DNA of 64,000 bases. It comes from Sandaracinus amylolyticus. Its GTDB lineage: Bacteria; Myxococcota_A; Polyangia; Polyangiales; Sandaracinaceae. A program made the position numbers and the translations under genes. This document shows positions 8,673 through 19,722 of this stretch, in pieces. The stretch spans positions 6,448,001-6,512,000 of the forward strand of contig NZ_CP011125.1 of assembly GCF_000737325.1 (NCBI RefSeq), given 5' to 3'. The notes under the pieces are model-generated. The model ran no database searches. It had not been told where the DNA came from and was given only the letters and a program-made list of their open reading frames with translations. Each line of letters begins with the position of its first letter. Position 1 is the stretch's first letter.

Positions 8673-9626
8673 ATGAAAAGAATCGCCCTCGCGACGGTCT
8701 GCCTCGCCACCATGCTCCTGGCCTCGGGATGCAAGGTCGTCGTGACGGGGTCGTCGACGTACGAGACCTGCGTCACCGACGGAGACTGCAACGACGCGTT
8801 CGACCGCTGCGTCTCGGTGACCAACGGCTCGGCGACCGACGCCCAGTGCACATCGACGTGCGACTTCGACAGCGACTGCCCCGGCAGCGGTCACTGCGTC
8901 TCCTTCGATGGCGTGAACTCGTTCTGCTACCAGACCTGCGTCACCGACGCGATCTGCGAGTCCGGCTGGTCGTGCAACGACCTCAGCGACGGCAGCGCGG
9001 TGTGCCTCCCGGGCGGCACGGCGCCGGTCGGCGAGCCGACCTACGACGCGTGCTCGAGCACCAGCCAGTGCGCCGACGGCAACGACCAGTGCGTGCCGAT
9101 CACGAACGGCAGCGACACCGGCTCGCAGTGCACGCGTGAGTGCGCGGACGACCTCGACTGCCCCGGCAGCGGCCACTGCGTCTCGTTCGATGGCTCGAAC
9201 TTCTTCTGTTACGAGCTCTGCACGACGAACGCGAGCTGCGAGAGCAACTGGGGCTGCACCGACCTCAGCGACGGCAGCGCGGTCTGTCTCCCGGGTGACG
9301 GCACCCCGCCGCCCCCGCCCGGCATCCCGCCGTACAACGAGTGCCCCTTCGGCGCGAACCCCGATCAGTGCTCGGAGGTCTCGCAGGGCTGCTTCCAGAT
9401 CGCGGTCGACGGCACGACGGCGGCCGGCGTCTGCACGAGCGAGTGCACCTCGTCGGCGCAGTGCCCGGTGACGCCTTCGGGCCTCCAGGGCACCTGCGTC
9501 GAGTACTTCGGCTCGCCGCGCATCTGCTTCGAGTCGTGCATCGACGACAACGACTGCCTCGAGGGCTTCAACTGCAAGCCGATCGCGGCGGGCGAGTCGC
9601 AGCGCATCTGTCTGCCGACGCCCTGA
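8673..9626 (+). CDS. Secreted Cys-rich lipoprotein with three repeats
   Basis: An ATG at 8673 follows the strong ribosome-binding site GGGGAGGA at 8655-8662, ten bases upstream, so it is preferred over the in-frame GTG at 8637. The 317-aa product begins MKRIALATVCLATMLLASGC, a clear lipoprotein signal with lipobox LASGC. The mature part has three repeats of about 90 residues with regularly placed cysteines. The first two are nearly identical in CPGSGHCVSFDG and CLPGG/CLPGD segments and are joined by a Pro-rich linker (TPPPPPGIPP) to a more divergent third. All cysteines probably form disulfides outside the cytoplasm. No enzymatic motif is seen. Such proteins are abundant on myxobacterial surfaces; function unknown. 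Confidence 0.85.
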   Translation: MKRIALATVCLATMLLASGCKVVVTGSSTYETCVTDGDCNDAFDRCVSVTNGSATDAQCTSTCDFDSDCPGSGHCVSFDGVNSFCYQTCVTDAICESGWSCNDLSDGSAVCLPGGTAPVGEPTYDACSSTSQCADGNDQCVPITNGSDTGSQCTRECADDLDCPGSGHCVSFDGSNFFCYELCTTNASCESNWGCTDLSDGSAVCLPGDGTPPPPPGIPPYNECPFGANPDQCSEVSQGCFQIAVDGTTAAGVCTSECTSSAQCPVTPSGLQGTCVEYFGSPRICFESCIDDNDCLEGFNCKPIAAGESQRICLPTP

Positions 9627-9655
9627 CGTCGATCCGACACGTGTGATCCGCGCGA

Positions 9656-9692
9656 GGGCGGCGGGGCGAGAGCCTCGCCGCCCTTCGCGTTT
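9656..9692 (+). terminator. Strong GC hairpin with short T-rich tail after the Cys-rich lipoprotein gene
   Basis: GGGCGGCGGGGC, loop GAGA, then GCCTCGCCGCCC can form a stem of about 12 bp with one imperfect pair, followed by TTCGCGTTT. It starts 30 bp after the stop at 9626. The tail has few consecutive Ts, so intrinsic termination is likely but may be inefficient. Confidence 0.6.
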
Positions 9693-9949
9693 CCGTCGGT
9701 GCGTCGTGGCCCCCGCCGCGCGGATGGCACCTCGGGCCTCGAAGACTGCGCGCCCCGCCTCGGAAGATCGCGGCCCCACCCTCGCGCAGCGTGCCCCCCG
9801 GCGATCGCCGATGAGCCCCCCGCCGTCGGCGGGATGATCCCCCGCCTCCACGACCTCGCCCCCCGCATCCGATCCTCTCGGTCCCTCGGGGACCACGATC
9901 GATCGAGGCGGGGCAGCGAACGTTCGAGCGAGGGCCGCGATCGACGCCC
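9693..9949. other. Intergenic region between two converging genes
   Basis: No convincing gene is seen. A perfect 6-bp hairpin GGTCCC-TCG-GGGACC lies at 9880-9894. It could help to end transcription of the leftward protease gene, but it has no T-run. The rest is GC-rich with no other clear structure. Confidence 0.5.
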
Positions 9950-11572
<1,623 letters not shown>

Positions 11573-11824
11573 GGTCGTCCTGGAACGGGGAGCTTCTGGG
11601 ACCGAAGGGGCGGAATCATGCGCCTCGATGAGGCCCGGGCAAGACACCCGACGCCTCGCCCTCCTTCCGGAAACGGCTCCGGGGGAGGGGGTGGACCTCT
11701 GCGCGGGAGCGTGGCAGGGTGCGCGCCCCGCGGGTCGACAGGCCCGTGGGCCGCCACCAGGACTGCGTTTCCGCGCTGCTCCGCTCGCTCTTTTCGGGAA
11801 CCAGCCGCCTCGGGATACACCGCC

Positions 11825-14647
11825 GTGACCAAGTCCCTCGTCATCGTCGAGTCCCCCGCCAAGGCCCGCACCATCGCGGGCTTCCTCGGCGACGGCTACG
11901 TCGTGGAGAGCTCCATCGGGCACATCCGCGACCTGCCGAAGAGCGCGGACGACGTCCCGCCGGCCCTCAAGAAGGTGCCCTGGGCGAAGCTCGGGGTGGA
12001 CGTCGAGAACGACTTCAAGCCGCTCTACGTCGTCGACGCCGACAAGAAGCAGCACATCCAGCGGCTCAAGCAGCTCCTCAAGGACGCCGACGAGCTCTAC
12101 CTCGCGACCGACGAAGACCGCGAGGGAGAGAGCATCGCGTGGCACCTCTACGAGGTGCTGCAGCCGAAGGTCCCGGTGCGGCGCATGGTCTTCCACGAGA
12201 TCACGCGGAAGGCGATCCAGCAGGCGCTCTCGTCGCCGCGCGAGATCGACCGGCGGCTCGTGGAGGCGCAGGAGGCGCGGCGCATCCTCGATCGGCTCTT
12301 CGGGTACGAGGTCTCGCCGGTCCTCTGGAAGAAGATCCTGCCGAAGCTGTCGGCGGGCCGCGTGCAGAGCGTGGCGACGCGCGTGCTCGTGGAGCGCGAG
12401 CGCGAGCGCATGCGCTTCGTGACCGCGAAGTACTGGGACCTCGACGCGCTGATCGCGAAGAAGGACGGCTCGACGTTCGACGCGGGCCTGGTGTCGGTCG
12501 GCCGCGCGCGCGTCGCGAGCGGCAAGGACTTCGGCGAGGACGGCCGGCTCACGAAGAGCGACGTCGTGCTGCTCGACGAGGCGCAGGCGAAGGCGCTCGC
12601 CGACGGGCTGCGCGGCCAGCCGATGACGGTGCGCTCGGTCGAGCGCAAGCCGTACAAGCGCTCGCCCTCGGCGCCGTTCATGACGTCGACGCTGCAGCAG
12701 GAGGCGGGGCGCAAGCTGCGCTTCAGCACGTCGCGCACGATGAAGGCGGCGCAGCGCCTCTACGAGAACGGCTACATCACCTATATGCGTACCGACAGCA
12801 CGACGCTGTCGGAGGCAGCGCTCACCGCGGCGCGGCGGCTCATCGAGGAGATGTACGGCCGCGAGTACGTGCCGAGCGCGCCGCGCACCTACGCGAACAA
12901 GGTGAAGAACGCGCAGGAGGCCCACGAGGCGATCCGTCCCGCGGGCGACACCTGGAAGACGCCCGAGGACGTCTCGCGCGAGGTCGGGCCCGACGAGGCG
13001 AAGGTCTACGAGCTCGTCTGGAAGCGCACCGTCGCATCGCAGATGCAGGACGTGCGCGGCGAGAGCATCGTCGTGAAGATCGCGGGCAAGGCGCGCGACG
13101 GACGCGACGTCGAGTTCTCGGTCTCGGGCAACACGATCCAGTTCGCGGGCTTCTATCGCGCGTACGTCGAGGGCTCGGACGATCCCGAAGCGGAGCTCGA
13201 GAGCCGGGAGAAGCACCTGCCCGAGCTGGTCGAGGGCGAGTCGCTCGTCGCGCGCGAGCTGAAGGCGAACGGGCACGAGACGCAGCCGCCGGCGCGCTAC
13301 ACGGAAGCGTCGCTGGTGCGCCGGCTCGAGGAGCTGGGCGTCGGTCGCCCGTCGACGTACGCGTCGACGCTGTCGACGATCCAGGACCGCGGCTACGTGT
13401 TCAAGAAGGGCACCGCGCTCTATCCGTCGTGGACCGCATTCGCGGTGGTCTCGCTGCTCGAGAAGCACTTCCCCGAGCTCGTCGACTACGCGTTCACCGC
13501 GCGCATGGAGGACGATCTCGACGAGATCGCGAACGGCGCGCAGAACGCGGTGCCGTGGCTGCGTCGCTTCTACTTCGGTGAGGCAGCGAACGAAGGGCCG
13601 AACGGCGCGGGCGGCGACAACGGGCTCAAGACGATGGTCTCCGAGAACCTCGGAGAGATCGATGCGCGCGCCGTAAACTCGATCCCGATCGGGGTCGATC
13701 CGAACGGCGTGGAGATCGTGGCGCGCGTCGGGCGCTACGGCCCGTACCTGCAGCGCGGCGAGGACACGGTGTCGATCCCCGAGGAGCTCGCGCCGGACGA
13801 GCTCACGGTGGAGAAGTCGCTCGCGCTGCTCACGGCGCCGAGCGGCGATCGCGAGGTCGGCAAGGATCCCGAGACCGGCCTGACGGTGTTCGTGAAGGCC
13901 GGGCGCTTCGGCACGTACGTGCAGCTCGGCGAGGCGACGAAGGACGGCGAGAAGCCGAAGACGGCGTCGCTCTTCTCGAGCATGAAGGCGGAGACGCTGA
14001 CGCTCGAGCAGGCGCTCAAGCTGCTCTCGCTGCCGCGCACGGTGGGCAACGATCCCGCGGACGGCGTGGCGATCACCGCGCAGAACGGGCGCTACGGGCC
14101 GTACGTGCAGAAGGGCACGGAGAGCCGGAGCCTCGAGAGCGAGGATCAGATCTTCACGGTCACGACCGAGCAGGCGCTGGCGCTGCTCGCGCAGCCGAAG
14201 ACGCGTGGCCCGCGTCGCGCGGCGGCGACGGGGCCGCTCAAGGAGCTCGGCGTCGACCCGGTGAGCCAGAAGCCGATCGTGCTGCGCGAGGGACGCTTCG
14301 GTCCGTACGTGAGCGACGGCGACACCGTCGCGTCGCTGCGCAAGGGCGACACGATCGACGGCATCACGCCGGAGCGCGCGCAGGAGCTGCTCGCGGAGCG
14401 CCGCGAGCGCGGCCCGAGCACGAAGAGCAAGCGCGGCCGTGGCGGCGCGAAGGCGAAGGCGGCGGCGAGCGAGAAGCCCGCGGCCGAGAAGAAGGCGCCC
14501 GCGAAGAAGGCCGCCAAGAAGGCGAGCACCAAGAAGCCCGCCGCGAAGAAGGCGAGCGCGAAGAAGAGCGACGAAGGCGACGGCGCGGAGGCGGAGGACA
14601 GCCGCCCCGCGAAGAAGCGCTCGCCCGACGTCACCGCCGAGCCCTGA
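11825..14647 (+). CDS. topA: DNA topoisomerase I, with Lys/Ala-rich C-terminal tail
   Basis: The 940-aa protein starts at GTG 11825 (VTKSLVIVESPAKARTI), the usual N-terminus of type IA topoisomerases. The Toprim domain contains DREGESIAWH, which binds Mg2+. The active-site tyrosine is Tyr320 in YITYMRTDST and forms the 5'-phosphotyrosine link during relaxation of negative supercoils. After the core (to about residue 600), the usual zinc fingers are absent. In their place are four repeats of about 75-80 residues of the type GRYGPYLQRGEDTVSIPEEL, then a basic tail of KKAPAKKAAKK-like repeats rich in Lys and Ala, resembling histone H1 or actinobacterial TopA tails. The tail probably binds DNA nonspecifically and raises processivity. 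The stop is followed after 3 bp by the next start. Confidence 0.96.
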   Translation: MTKSLVIVESPAKARTIAGFLGDGYVVESSIGHIRDLPKSADDVPPALKKVPWAKLGVDVENDFKPLYVVDADKKQHIQRLKQLLKDADELYLATDEDREGESIAWHLYEVLQPKVPVRRMVFHEITRKAIQQALSSPREIDRRLVEAQEARRILDRLFGYEVSPVLWKKILPKLSAGRVQSVATRVLVERERERMRFVTAKYWDLDALIAKKDGSTFDAGLVSVGRARVASGKDFGEDGRLTKSDVVLLDEAQAKALADGLRGQPMTVRSVERKPYKRSPSAPFMTSTLQQEAGRKLRFSTSRTMKAAQRLYENGYITYMRTDSTTLSEAALTAARRLIEEMYGREYVPSAPRTYANKVKNAQEAHEAIRPAGDTWKTPEDVSREVGPDEAKVYELVWKRTVASQMQDVRGESIVVKIAGKARDGRDVEFSVSGNTIQFAGFYRAYVEGSDDPEAELESREKHLPELVEGESLVARELKANGHETQPPARYTEASLVRRLEELGVGRPSTYASTLSTIQDRGYVFKKGTALYPSWTAFAVVSLLEKHFPELVDYAFTARMEDDLDEIANGAQNAVPWLRRFYFGEAANEGPNGAGGDNGLKTMVSENLGEIDARAVNSIPIGVDPNGVEIVARVGRYGPYLQRGEDTVSIPEELAPDELTVEKSLALLTAPSGDREVGKDPETGLTVFVKAGRFGTYVQLGEATKDGEKPKTASLFSSMKAETLTLEQALKLLSLPRTVGNDPADGVAITAQNGRYGPYVQKGTESRSLESEDQIFTVTTEQALALLAQPKTRGPRRAAATGPLKELGVDPVSQKPIVLREGRFGPYVSDGDTVASLRKGDTIDGITPERAQELLAERRERGPSTKSKRGRGGAKAKAAASEKPAAEKKAPAKKAAKKASTKKPAAKKASAKKSDEGDGAEAEDSRPAKKRSPDVTAEP

Positions 14648-14650
14648 CGC

Positions 14651-15490
14651 GTGGGCGCGGTCCTGATCGCCGGGTGCGGCTACGTCGGGAGCGCGCTCGC
14701 GACCCGGCTGGTCGCACGCCGCGAGCGGGTGCTCGCGCTGCGGCGGAGCGCGCGCGAGCTGCCCGCGGGCGTGGTCCCGATCGCGGCGGATCTGCGGGAT
14801 CGCGCGACGCTGCGGCTGCCCGGTGACGTGGATCGGCTGGTCTACGCGGTCGGGCCCGACGCGGGCGGCGACGACGCGTACCGCGCGGCGTACGTGACGG
14901 GTCTCGAGAACGTGCGCGACGCTTTGCGCGAGGCGGGCGCCGACGTGCGGCGCGCGGTGCTGACGACGAGCACCGCGGTGTACGCGCAGGACGACGGCGG
15001 GTGGGTCGACGAGTCGTCGGAGACGACGCCGACCGGCACCGCGCGCTGGCTGCTCGAGGGCGAACGCGTGGTGCGCGAGGGGTTCGCGGAGGGCGTCGCG
15101 CTGCGCCTGGCGGGCATCTACGGGCCGGGACGCGACCGGATGGTGCGGATGGTCGCGGAGGGCACCGCGCGGCTACCTCGGGACCCGCGGTGGACCAACC
15201 GCATCCATCGAGACGACGCGGCGAGCGCGATCGAGCGGCTGCTCGAGATCGACGCGGTCGAGCCGGCGTACGTCGGCGTGGACGACGAGCCGACGGATCT
15301 CGCGGACGTGTATCGATGGGTCGCCGCGGAGCTCGGGATGCCCGAGCCGCCCTTCGAGGAGAGCGCGGGCGAGCGCGGGCGGGGCACCCAGAAGCGCTGT
15401 CGGAACGCGCGGTTGCGCGCGATCGGATGGGCGCCCGCGTACCCGACGTACCGCGAGGGATACCGCGACGCGATCGCGGCGCGACGCTGA
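14651..15490 (+). CDS. NAD(P)-binding SDR-family protein (YeeZ-like epimerase/dehydratase)
   Basis: The 279-aa protein starts at GTG 14651, three bases after the topA stop, so it is likely co-transcribed. GCGYVGSALA at the N-terminus is the Rossmann Gly motif (GxGYxG). STAVYAQDD contains the serine and tyrosine that usually build the SDR active site, but the downstream Lys of YxxxK is not present in the standard place (WLLEGERVV follows), as in atypical YeeZ-like proteins. It ends with RLRAIGWAPAYPTYREGYRDA, the typical C-terminus of this group. It probably binds NAD(P)H, but the sugar or other substrate is not known and activity is uncertain. Confidence 0.82.
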   Translation: MGAVLIAGCGYVGSALATRLVARRERVLALRRSARELPAGVVPIAADLRDRATLRLPGDVDRLVYAVGPDAGGDDAYRAAYVTGLENVRDALREAGADVRRAVLTTSTAVYAQDDGGWVDESSETTPTGTARWLLEGERVVREGFAEGVALRLAGIYGPGRDRMVRMVAEGTARLPRDPRWTNRIHRDDAASAIERLLEIDAVEPAYVGVDDEPTDLADVYRWVAAELGMPEPPFEESAGERGRGTQKRCRNARLRAIGWAPAYPTYREGYRDAIAARR

Positions 15491-15539
15491 CGCGCCGGCG
15501 CGGTTGGAAACGGCCGGTCGCCGGGCCGACTCGCGTGGG

Positions 15540-16766
15540 ATGGCGCTCACTTCGCGGCGCGAGCCACCGAAGACCGCGCGGGCAGCGGTGCTGGGGGCCG
15601 TGTCGCTCGCGCTGCTCGCCGGCTGCTACGAGGCGCACGAAGGGCCCGGCTGCGAGGTCCTGATCGCACGGGAGGACGAGCGCGTCCCGTATCCATGGCG
15701 CGGGCGGGTCGCGGTGTCTCCGGCGTCGGGCGAGATCGCGCTCGGGGACGGGCGCGGCGCCGGACTGCCGCACGTGGCGTGGGACGGCGCCGCGTGGAAC
15801 GTCGCGTGGGGCGGACGCGTCGCGGTGCTCGCGCGCGACGGTCGGGTGCGCGCGATCGAAGCGCGCGAGGACGGCGGTGGGAACGCGACCGCGCTCGACG
15901 CCGACGCGTGCCAGCGCGGCGTGGCCGCGGTGGGCGCGAGCCCGGGGCGCAGCGTCGTGTCGTGGCTGGGCGGCGATGGAGTCGTCGAGGGCGCGACCGA
16001 GGTGATCGGGGTCGATGCGGACGTCGCGCGCGGCGCACAGCGCTGGTTCGTGGTGACCGACGCGTCGGCGACGACGCGCGGCGCCGCGCTGCTCGCGGTC
16101 TCCGAGGTGCTCGACGACTCGCTCGGGCTCGCGCGTGTCCGCGCCGTGGTGGGCGCGGACGTCGCGGCGTCGGCGCGCATCGTCGCCGCGGGCGAGCATG
16201 CGATCGTCGCGTGGGCCGATCGCGAGGGCATCGTGCAGCGGGTGATCGCGCAGGACGGCGCGCGCGCCGAGCTGCGCGTCATGACCGCGAACGTCTGGTC
16301 GCGCGGCGCGATCGAGGCCGCGCGCGTGAGCGCACCCGAGGACGACGAGCTGCGCGTCGCGGTCGCAGCGACCGACGGCGTGCAGGTGCACGTCGCGATC
16401 ACCGAGCCGCTCGCGCGTCGCGTCGTCGCGGGCCCGCTCGCGGTCGCGCGCACCACCGCGCGCGGCGTGCGGCCGTCGATCGCGACGATGCCGGAGCGTC
16501 GCGCGCTCGCGGTGTGCGTGCCGTCGGGGCCGGGACCGTGGGGCGGCGCGGACGTGATCGATCGCGTCGAGGTCGTGGTGCTCGACGAGGACGCCGAGCC
16601 GCTCTCGCGCGCGGTCGAGGTCGGCGCCGGCGGCTCGGTGCGCGCCGTGTCGTGCGCGTGGAGCGGGCAGGAGCTCTTCGTGGTGTGGTGGCGCGTCGTC
16701 GACGGTCGCGAGGAGATCGTCGGGCGCCGCGTGCAGATCGTGGAGCGCGGATCGATCCTCATCTGA
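15540..16766 (+). CDS. Hypothetical lipoprotein with beta-propeller-like repeats
   Basis: The ATG at 15540 is chosen because it places SLALLAGC, a lipobox, after a short basic N-terminus; an ATG 12 codons upstream (15504) is less suitable. The 408-aa product has recurring short beta-strand patterns such as HVAWDGAAWNVAWGGRVAVL and SCAWSGQELFVVWWR, which resemble blades of a propeller. No catalytic motif is recognised. It is likely a surface lipoprotein of the kind with many paralogues in myxobacteria. It lies between an SDR protein and an amidohydrolase with gaps of about 50 and 36 bp and may belong to the same transcription unit. Confidence 0.7.
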   Translation: MALTSRREPPKTARAAVLGAVSLALLAGCYEAHEGPGCEVLIAREDERVPYPWRGRVAVSPASGEIALGDGRGAGLPHVAWDGAAWNVAWGGRVAVLARDGRVRAIEAREDGGGNATALDADACQRGVAAVGASPGRSVVSWLGGDGVVEGATEVIGVDADVARGAQRWFVVTDASATTRGAALLAVSEVLDDSLGLARVRAVVGADVAASARIVAAGEHAIVAWADREGIVQRVIAQDGARAELRVMTANVWSRGAIEAARVSAPEDDELRVAVAATDGVQVHVAITEPLARRVVAGPLAVARTTARGVRPSIATMPERRALAVCVPSGPGPWGGADVIDRVEVVVLDEDAEPLSRAVEVGAGGSVRAVSCAWSGQELFVVWWRVVDGREEIVGRRVQIVERGSILI

Positions 16767-16802
16767 TCGACAGCGCGGTGCGGCGTGATAGCCCGTGGGC
16801 GC

Positions 16803-17525
16803 ATGCACGCGATCGAGATCGACGAAGCATGGGAGGTCGTGCGCGCGGGCACCGGCGCAGGCGTGTTGATCACCTGCGAGCACGCGTCGCAGCGACTGCC
16901 CGAGCCGTGGCGGTGGAGCGCGCGCGACGAGGCGCGGCTCGTCGGGACGCACTGGGCGTACGACCTCGGCGCGGCGGACCTCGCGCGCGAGTACGCGGCG
17001 GCGATCGGCGGTGTCGCGGTGCTCTCGCGGTTCTCGCGGCTGCTCGCCGATCCGAACCGGCCCGAGAGCTCTCCGACGCTGTTCCGCGACGTGGCCGACG
17101 GCGAGGTCGTGGAGCTCAACGCGGCGATCGATCCCGCGGAGCGCGAGATCCGGCTCGACGGGTACTACCGGCCGTTCCACGCCGCGGTGGATCGCGAGGT
17201 CGCGGCATCGCAAGCGCCGATCCTGCTCGCGATGCACACGTTCACGCCGCTCTACGAGGGCACGCCGCGCGCGCTCGAGGTCGGCGTGCTCTTCGACGAA
17301 GAAGAAGTGCTCGCGATGGAGCTGATCGAAGCGTTCGCGGCGGCGGGGATGAAGGTCGCGGCGAACGAGCCGTACTCGGGGCGCGCGGGGCTGATCCACG
17401 TCGTCGATCGACACGCGCGCACGCACGGGCGGCGCGCGATCGAGCTCGAGGTGCGGCAGGATCTCGCGGTCGATGCGGCGTTCCGGGCGCGCTTCGTGTC
17501 GCTGCTCGCGTCGCGGCTGCGCTGA
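16803..17525 (+). CDS. N-formylglutamate amidohydrolase family protein
   Basis: The 240-aa product has the features of the N-formylglutamate amidohydrolase family. These include LITCEHASQRLPEPW near the start, GTHWAYDLGAADLARE, LSRFSRLLADPNR, the metal-binding-like MHTFTPLYEG and IELEVRQDL near the end. Members hydrolyse N-formyl-glutamate to glutamate and formate in histidine breakdown, or act on related substrates. No hut genes are near, so the true substrate here is uncertain. ATG at 16803 is preferred to a GTG six codons upstream because it begins close to the conserved core. The stop lies 3 bp from that of the convergent gene at 17529. Confidence 0.85.
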   Translation: MHAIEIDEAWEVVRAGTGAGVLITCEHASQRLPEPWRWSARDEARLVGTHWAYDLGAADLAREYAAAIGGVAVLSRFSRLLADPNRPESSPTLFRDVADGEVVELNAAIDPAEREIRLDGYYRPFHAAVDREVAASQAPILLAMHTFTPLYEGTPRALEVGVLFDEEEVLAMELIEAFAAAGMKVAANEPYSGRAGLIHVVDRHARTHGRRAIELEVRQDLAVDAAFRARFVSLLASRLR

Positions 17526-17528
17526 CTC

Positions 17529-18083
17529 TCAGCGCTCGCAGCGCTGGCGATAGGCGCTCGCGAGCGCGTCGATGCCGGGCGCGCCGTCGGGGTGCGCCTC
17601 GAGGTACGCGCGGACGAGCGCGACTCGCTCGTCGGGCGGTGCGGCCCAGTACGCGGGCTCGAGCTCGTAGCGCAGCACGTCGGGCGCGACCGAGAGCGCG
17701 CGGCGGAGGTCGAGCTCGAGCGCGTGAGCGCGCGCTTCGGCGTCGAGCGCGCGCGCGACGACGACGTCGCAGTGGGGGCCTTCGCGATAGGGCGAGCCGT
17801 CACGGACGTGCACCAGCAGGTGCCCGAGCCGCGCGGCGGCTTCACCCTCGCCGAGCGCACGATCGAGCACGACGGCGTGGGTCCGCTCGTCGATGACCGA
17901 GGGCCCGTCCGCGAAGCAGATCGGCCCGGAATGCACGCGCAGCAGCGACGCGCCTTCCAGGACCGTGGCGAGGCGCGCGCGGATCGCGTCGGCGCGCGCG
18001 GGGCGCTCGATCGCACCCTCGGGGCACGAGGCCGGCGCCTCGCATGCGACGAGCGTCACGAGCACGAGCACCGTCAGCCGCAC
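17529..18083 (-). CDS. Hypothetical lipoprotein
   Basis: The 184-aa protein begins MRLTVLVLVTLVAC, a very short signal peptide ending in a lipobox, so it should be anchored in a membrane. The mature part has a central segment GEGEAAARLGHLLVHVRDG; HLLVH slightly resembles a degenerate zinc-protease HExxH but lacks the Glu. Three further cysteines may form disulfides. No family is recognised. It is the downstream neighbour of the von Willebrand-like lipoprotein, from which it is separated by 75 bp. Confidence 0.7.
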   Translation of the reverse strand: MRLTVLVLVTLVACEAPASCPEGAIERPARADAIRARLATVLEGASLLRVHSGPICFADGPSVIDERTHAVVLDRALGEGEAAARLGHLLVHVRDGSPYREGPHCDVVVARALDAEARAHALELDLRRALSVAPDVLRYELEPAYWAAPPDERVALVRAYLEAHPDGAPGIDALASAYRQRCER

Positions 18084-18158
18084 GCGAGCGAGTCTGCCAG
18101 AGACACGCGCGCCCTCGCGCCGTGCATCGACGACGCGAGGGCGCTCGATCGCGACCGA

Positions 18159-19676
18159 TCAGCGGCACTCGCCGCGCGCGCGCGACGCGACGCGGCTCAG
18201 GATCGCATCGATCACCGGCGTGAAGTCGTCCTGGCAGATCGAACCGACCACGCCGTGCGCGCCCGCCGCGTCGAGATCGCGCGCCACCTCGACGATGCGC
18301 CGCGGCGGGAACGCGTTGCCGATGCCGGGCACTTCGCACGACGGCGTGAGGCGCGTCGGCATGTCGGGATCGATCACCGACTGCATGCGCGCGTCCGAGA
18401 GGATCGTATCGAGCGAGGGATCGCCCTCGAGCGCGTCCGTCGGCACGCCGGCGACGCTCGCGAAGATCACGTCGGCCGGCTGATCACGCAGCGCGAGCAG
18501 GCCGTCGACGTAGCGCTCGGTGTCGTGCACCGCCTCGGGGAACGCGTGGCAGCGCAGGTTGAGGTCGACGCTCGAGTACTCGCCACTCGGATCGATGATC
18601 TCGGGGTCGAGCACGGAGCAGTCGTCCTCGTCGGTCAGCATCACGACCGCGAGCATCGAGTCGTCGCGCAGGAATCCCGCGTTCTCGCCGTCGGCGTGGC
18701 CCATCGTGTCGTCGAAGAAGCGCAGCGGCGACGTCGCCGGCGTGACCGCCTTGAGCATCGACTCGAGCTGCTGCTCGAAGCCGCAGCCGCCGGTGCCGAT
18801 CGTGCCGACGCACGACACGTGGCGGACGAAGCCCTCGATCTCCGCGCTCGTCGAGTCGGCGCCGACCTCGGCGAACGCCGGATAGCTCGCGTCGCAGCCG
18901 GGGAGCGAAGTGCGTCCGGCGGTGCGAAGCACCCCGTCGTCGCCGAACATCGCGCCTCCCGCGCCGCCGTCGCAGGTCGGGACGGAGTTGCCCCCGGCAC
19001 CCATGTCGCTCGACACGACGCCGACGCGCACGCTCTCGAGCGCGGGGAAGTCCTGCACGCCGTCGCCGTTCGAGTCGCCGCTCGCGAGCGCGCGCGCGAG
19101 GCGCGGGAGCTGCGCGGCGAGCGCGGCCTGCTCCTCGGACATCGAGTTCGAGTTGTCGACCATCAGCACGACGTCGAGCTCGCCGTTCGCCTGATCGCAG
19201 CAGTCGTCGCCCTCGCACGCGCTGCCGACGAACGCCTGGCTGAAGTGCGTGCTCTCCGCGATCGCGACGCGGCCTTCGATGCGCGTCGCCCGCGGCACGA
19301 ACGCGTCGCCCTCGCGCTGGCTCCAGAACACCGTCGCGGTACGCGAGTCGCCGCTGAACGGGATGCGCACTTCGATCGGCTGATCGAACTCGAGGCCCTC
19401 GGGCTCGAAGCGCAGGATCGGCGAGCTGGGTCGCAGCCACGACGGCGGGGTCTCGTCGACGACCGTGACGCGCACCTGGCGATCGCTCGGGAGCGCGCCG
19501 GGCGGGATCGTGATCTCGACGCCCGTGAGCGCGAGCGTTCCGCCGCTCGCACCGACGGTGATCTCGGCGGTCTCGCCGAGCGCGGGCATCTCGATGCGAT
19601 CGTGCGATTGAGTGCAGCCGCTCAGCGCGGCCGCGAGCATCAGGATCGAGACGAGCAGGACGTGGCGACTTCGCAT
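18159..19676 (-). CDS. Lipoprotein with ZU5-like and von Willebrand factor A-like domains
   Basis: ATG at 19676 gives MRSRHVLLVSILMLAAALSGC, a typical lipoprotein signal. Residues about 35-150 resemble the beta-sandwich ZU5-type segment (GASGGTLALTGVEITIPPGALPSDRQV is in the family pattern). This is followed at about 180 by LDVVLMVDNSNSMSEEQ, the DxSxS metal-ion-dependent adhesion motif of a von Willebrand A domain. Later parts hold acidic and Cys-containing segments (DEDDCSVLD, LNLRCHAFPE) as in myxobacterial vWA lipoproteins. The protein should lie on the outside of the membrane and bind a ligand through a metal. Two pairs of cysteines suggest disulfides. Function unknown beyond adhesion or protein binding. 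Confidence 0.82.
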   Translation of the reverse strand: MRSRHVLLVSILMLAAALSGCTQSHDRIEMPALGETAEITVGASGGTLALTGVEITIPPGALPSDRQVRVTVVDETPPSWLRPSSPILRFEPEGLEFDQPIEVRIPFSGDSRTATVFWSQREGDAFVPRATRIEGRVAIAESTHFSQAFVGSACEGDDCCDQANGELDVVLMVDNSNSMSEEQAALAAQLPRLARALASGDSNGDGVQDFPALESVRVGVVSSDMGAGGNSVPTCDGGAGGAMFGDDGVLRTAGRTSLPGCDASYPAFAEVGADSTSAEIEGFVRHVSCVGTIGTGGCGFEQQLESMLKAVTPATSPLRFFDDTMGHADGENAGFLRDDSMLAVVMLTDEDDCSVLDPEIIDPSGEYSSVDLNLRCHAFPEAVHDTERYVDGLLALRDQPADVIFASVAGVPTDALEGDPSLDTILSDARMQSVIDPDMPTRLTPSCEVPGIGNAFPPRRIVEVARDLDAAGAHGVVGSICQDDFTPVIDAILSRVASRARGECR

Positions 19677-19722
19677 GCCGCTGCGTCGTCGCGGGGCAGC
19701 GCGGAATTCCAACCGGGATCGC

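Noticed and set aside
9880-9894. Intrinsic terminator for the DegP-like gene
   Set aside because: The 6-bp perfect hairpin lacks a T-run in the leftward direction, so it is listed only as part of the intergenic region.
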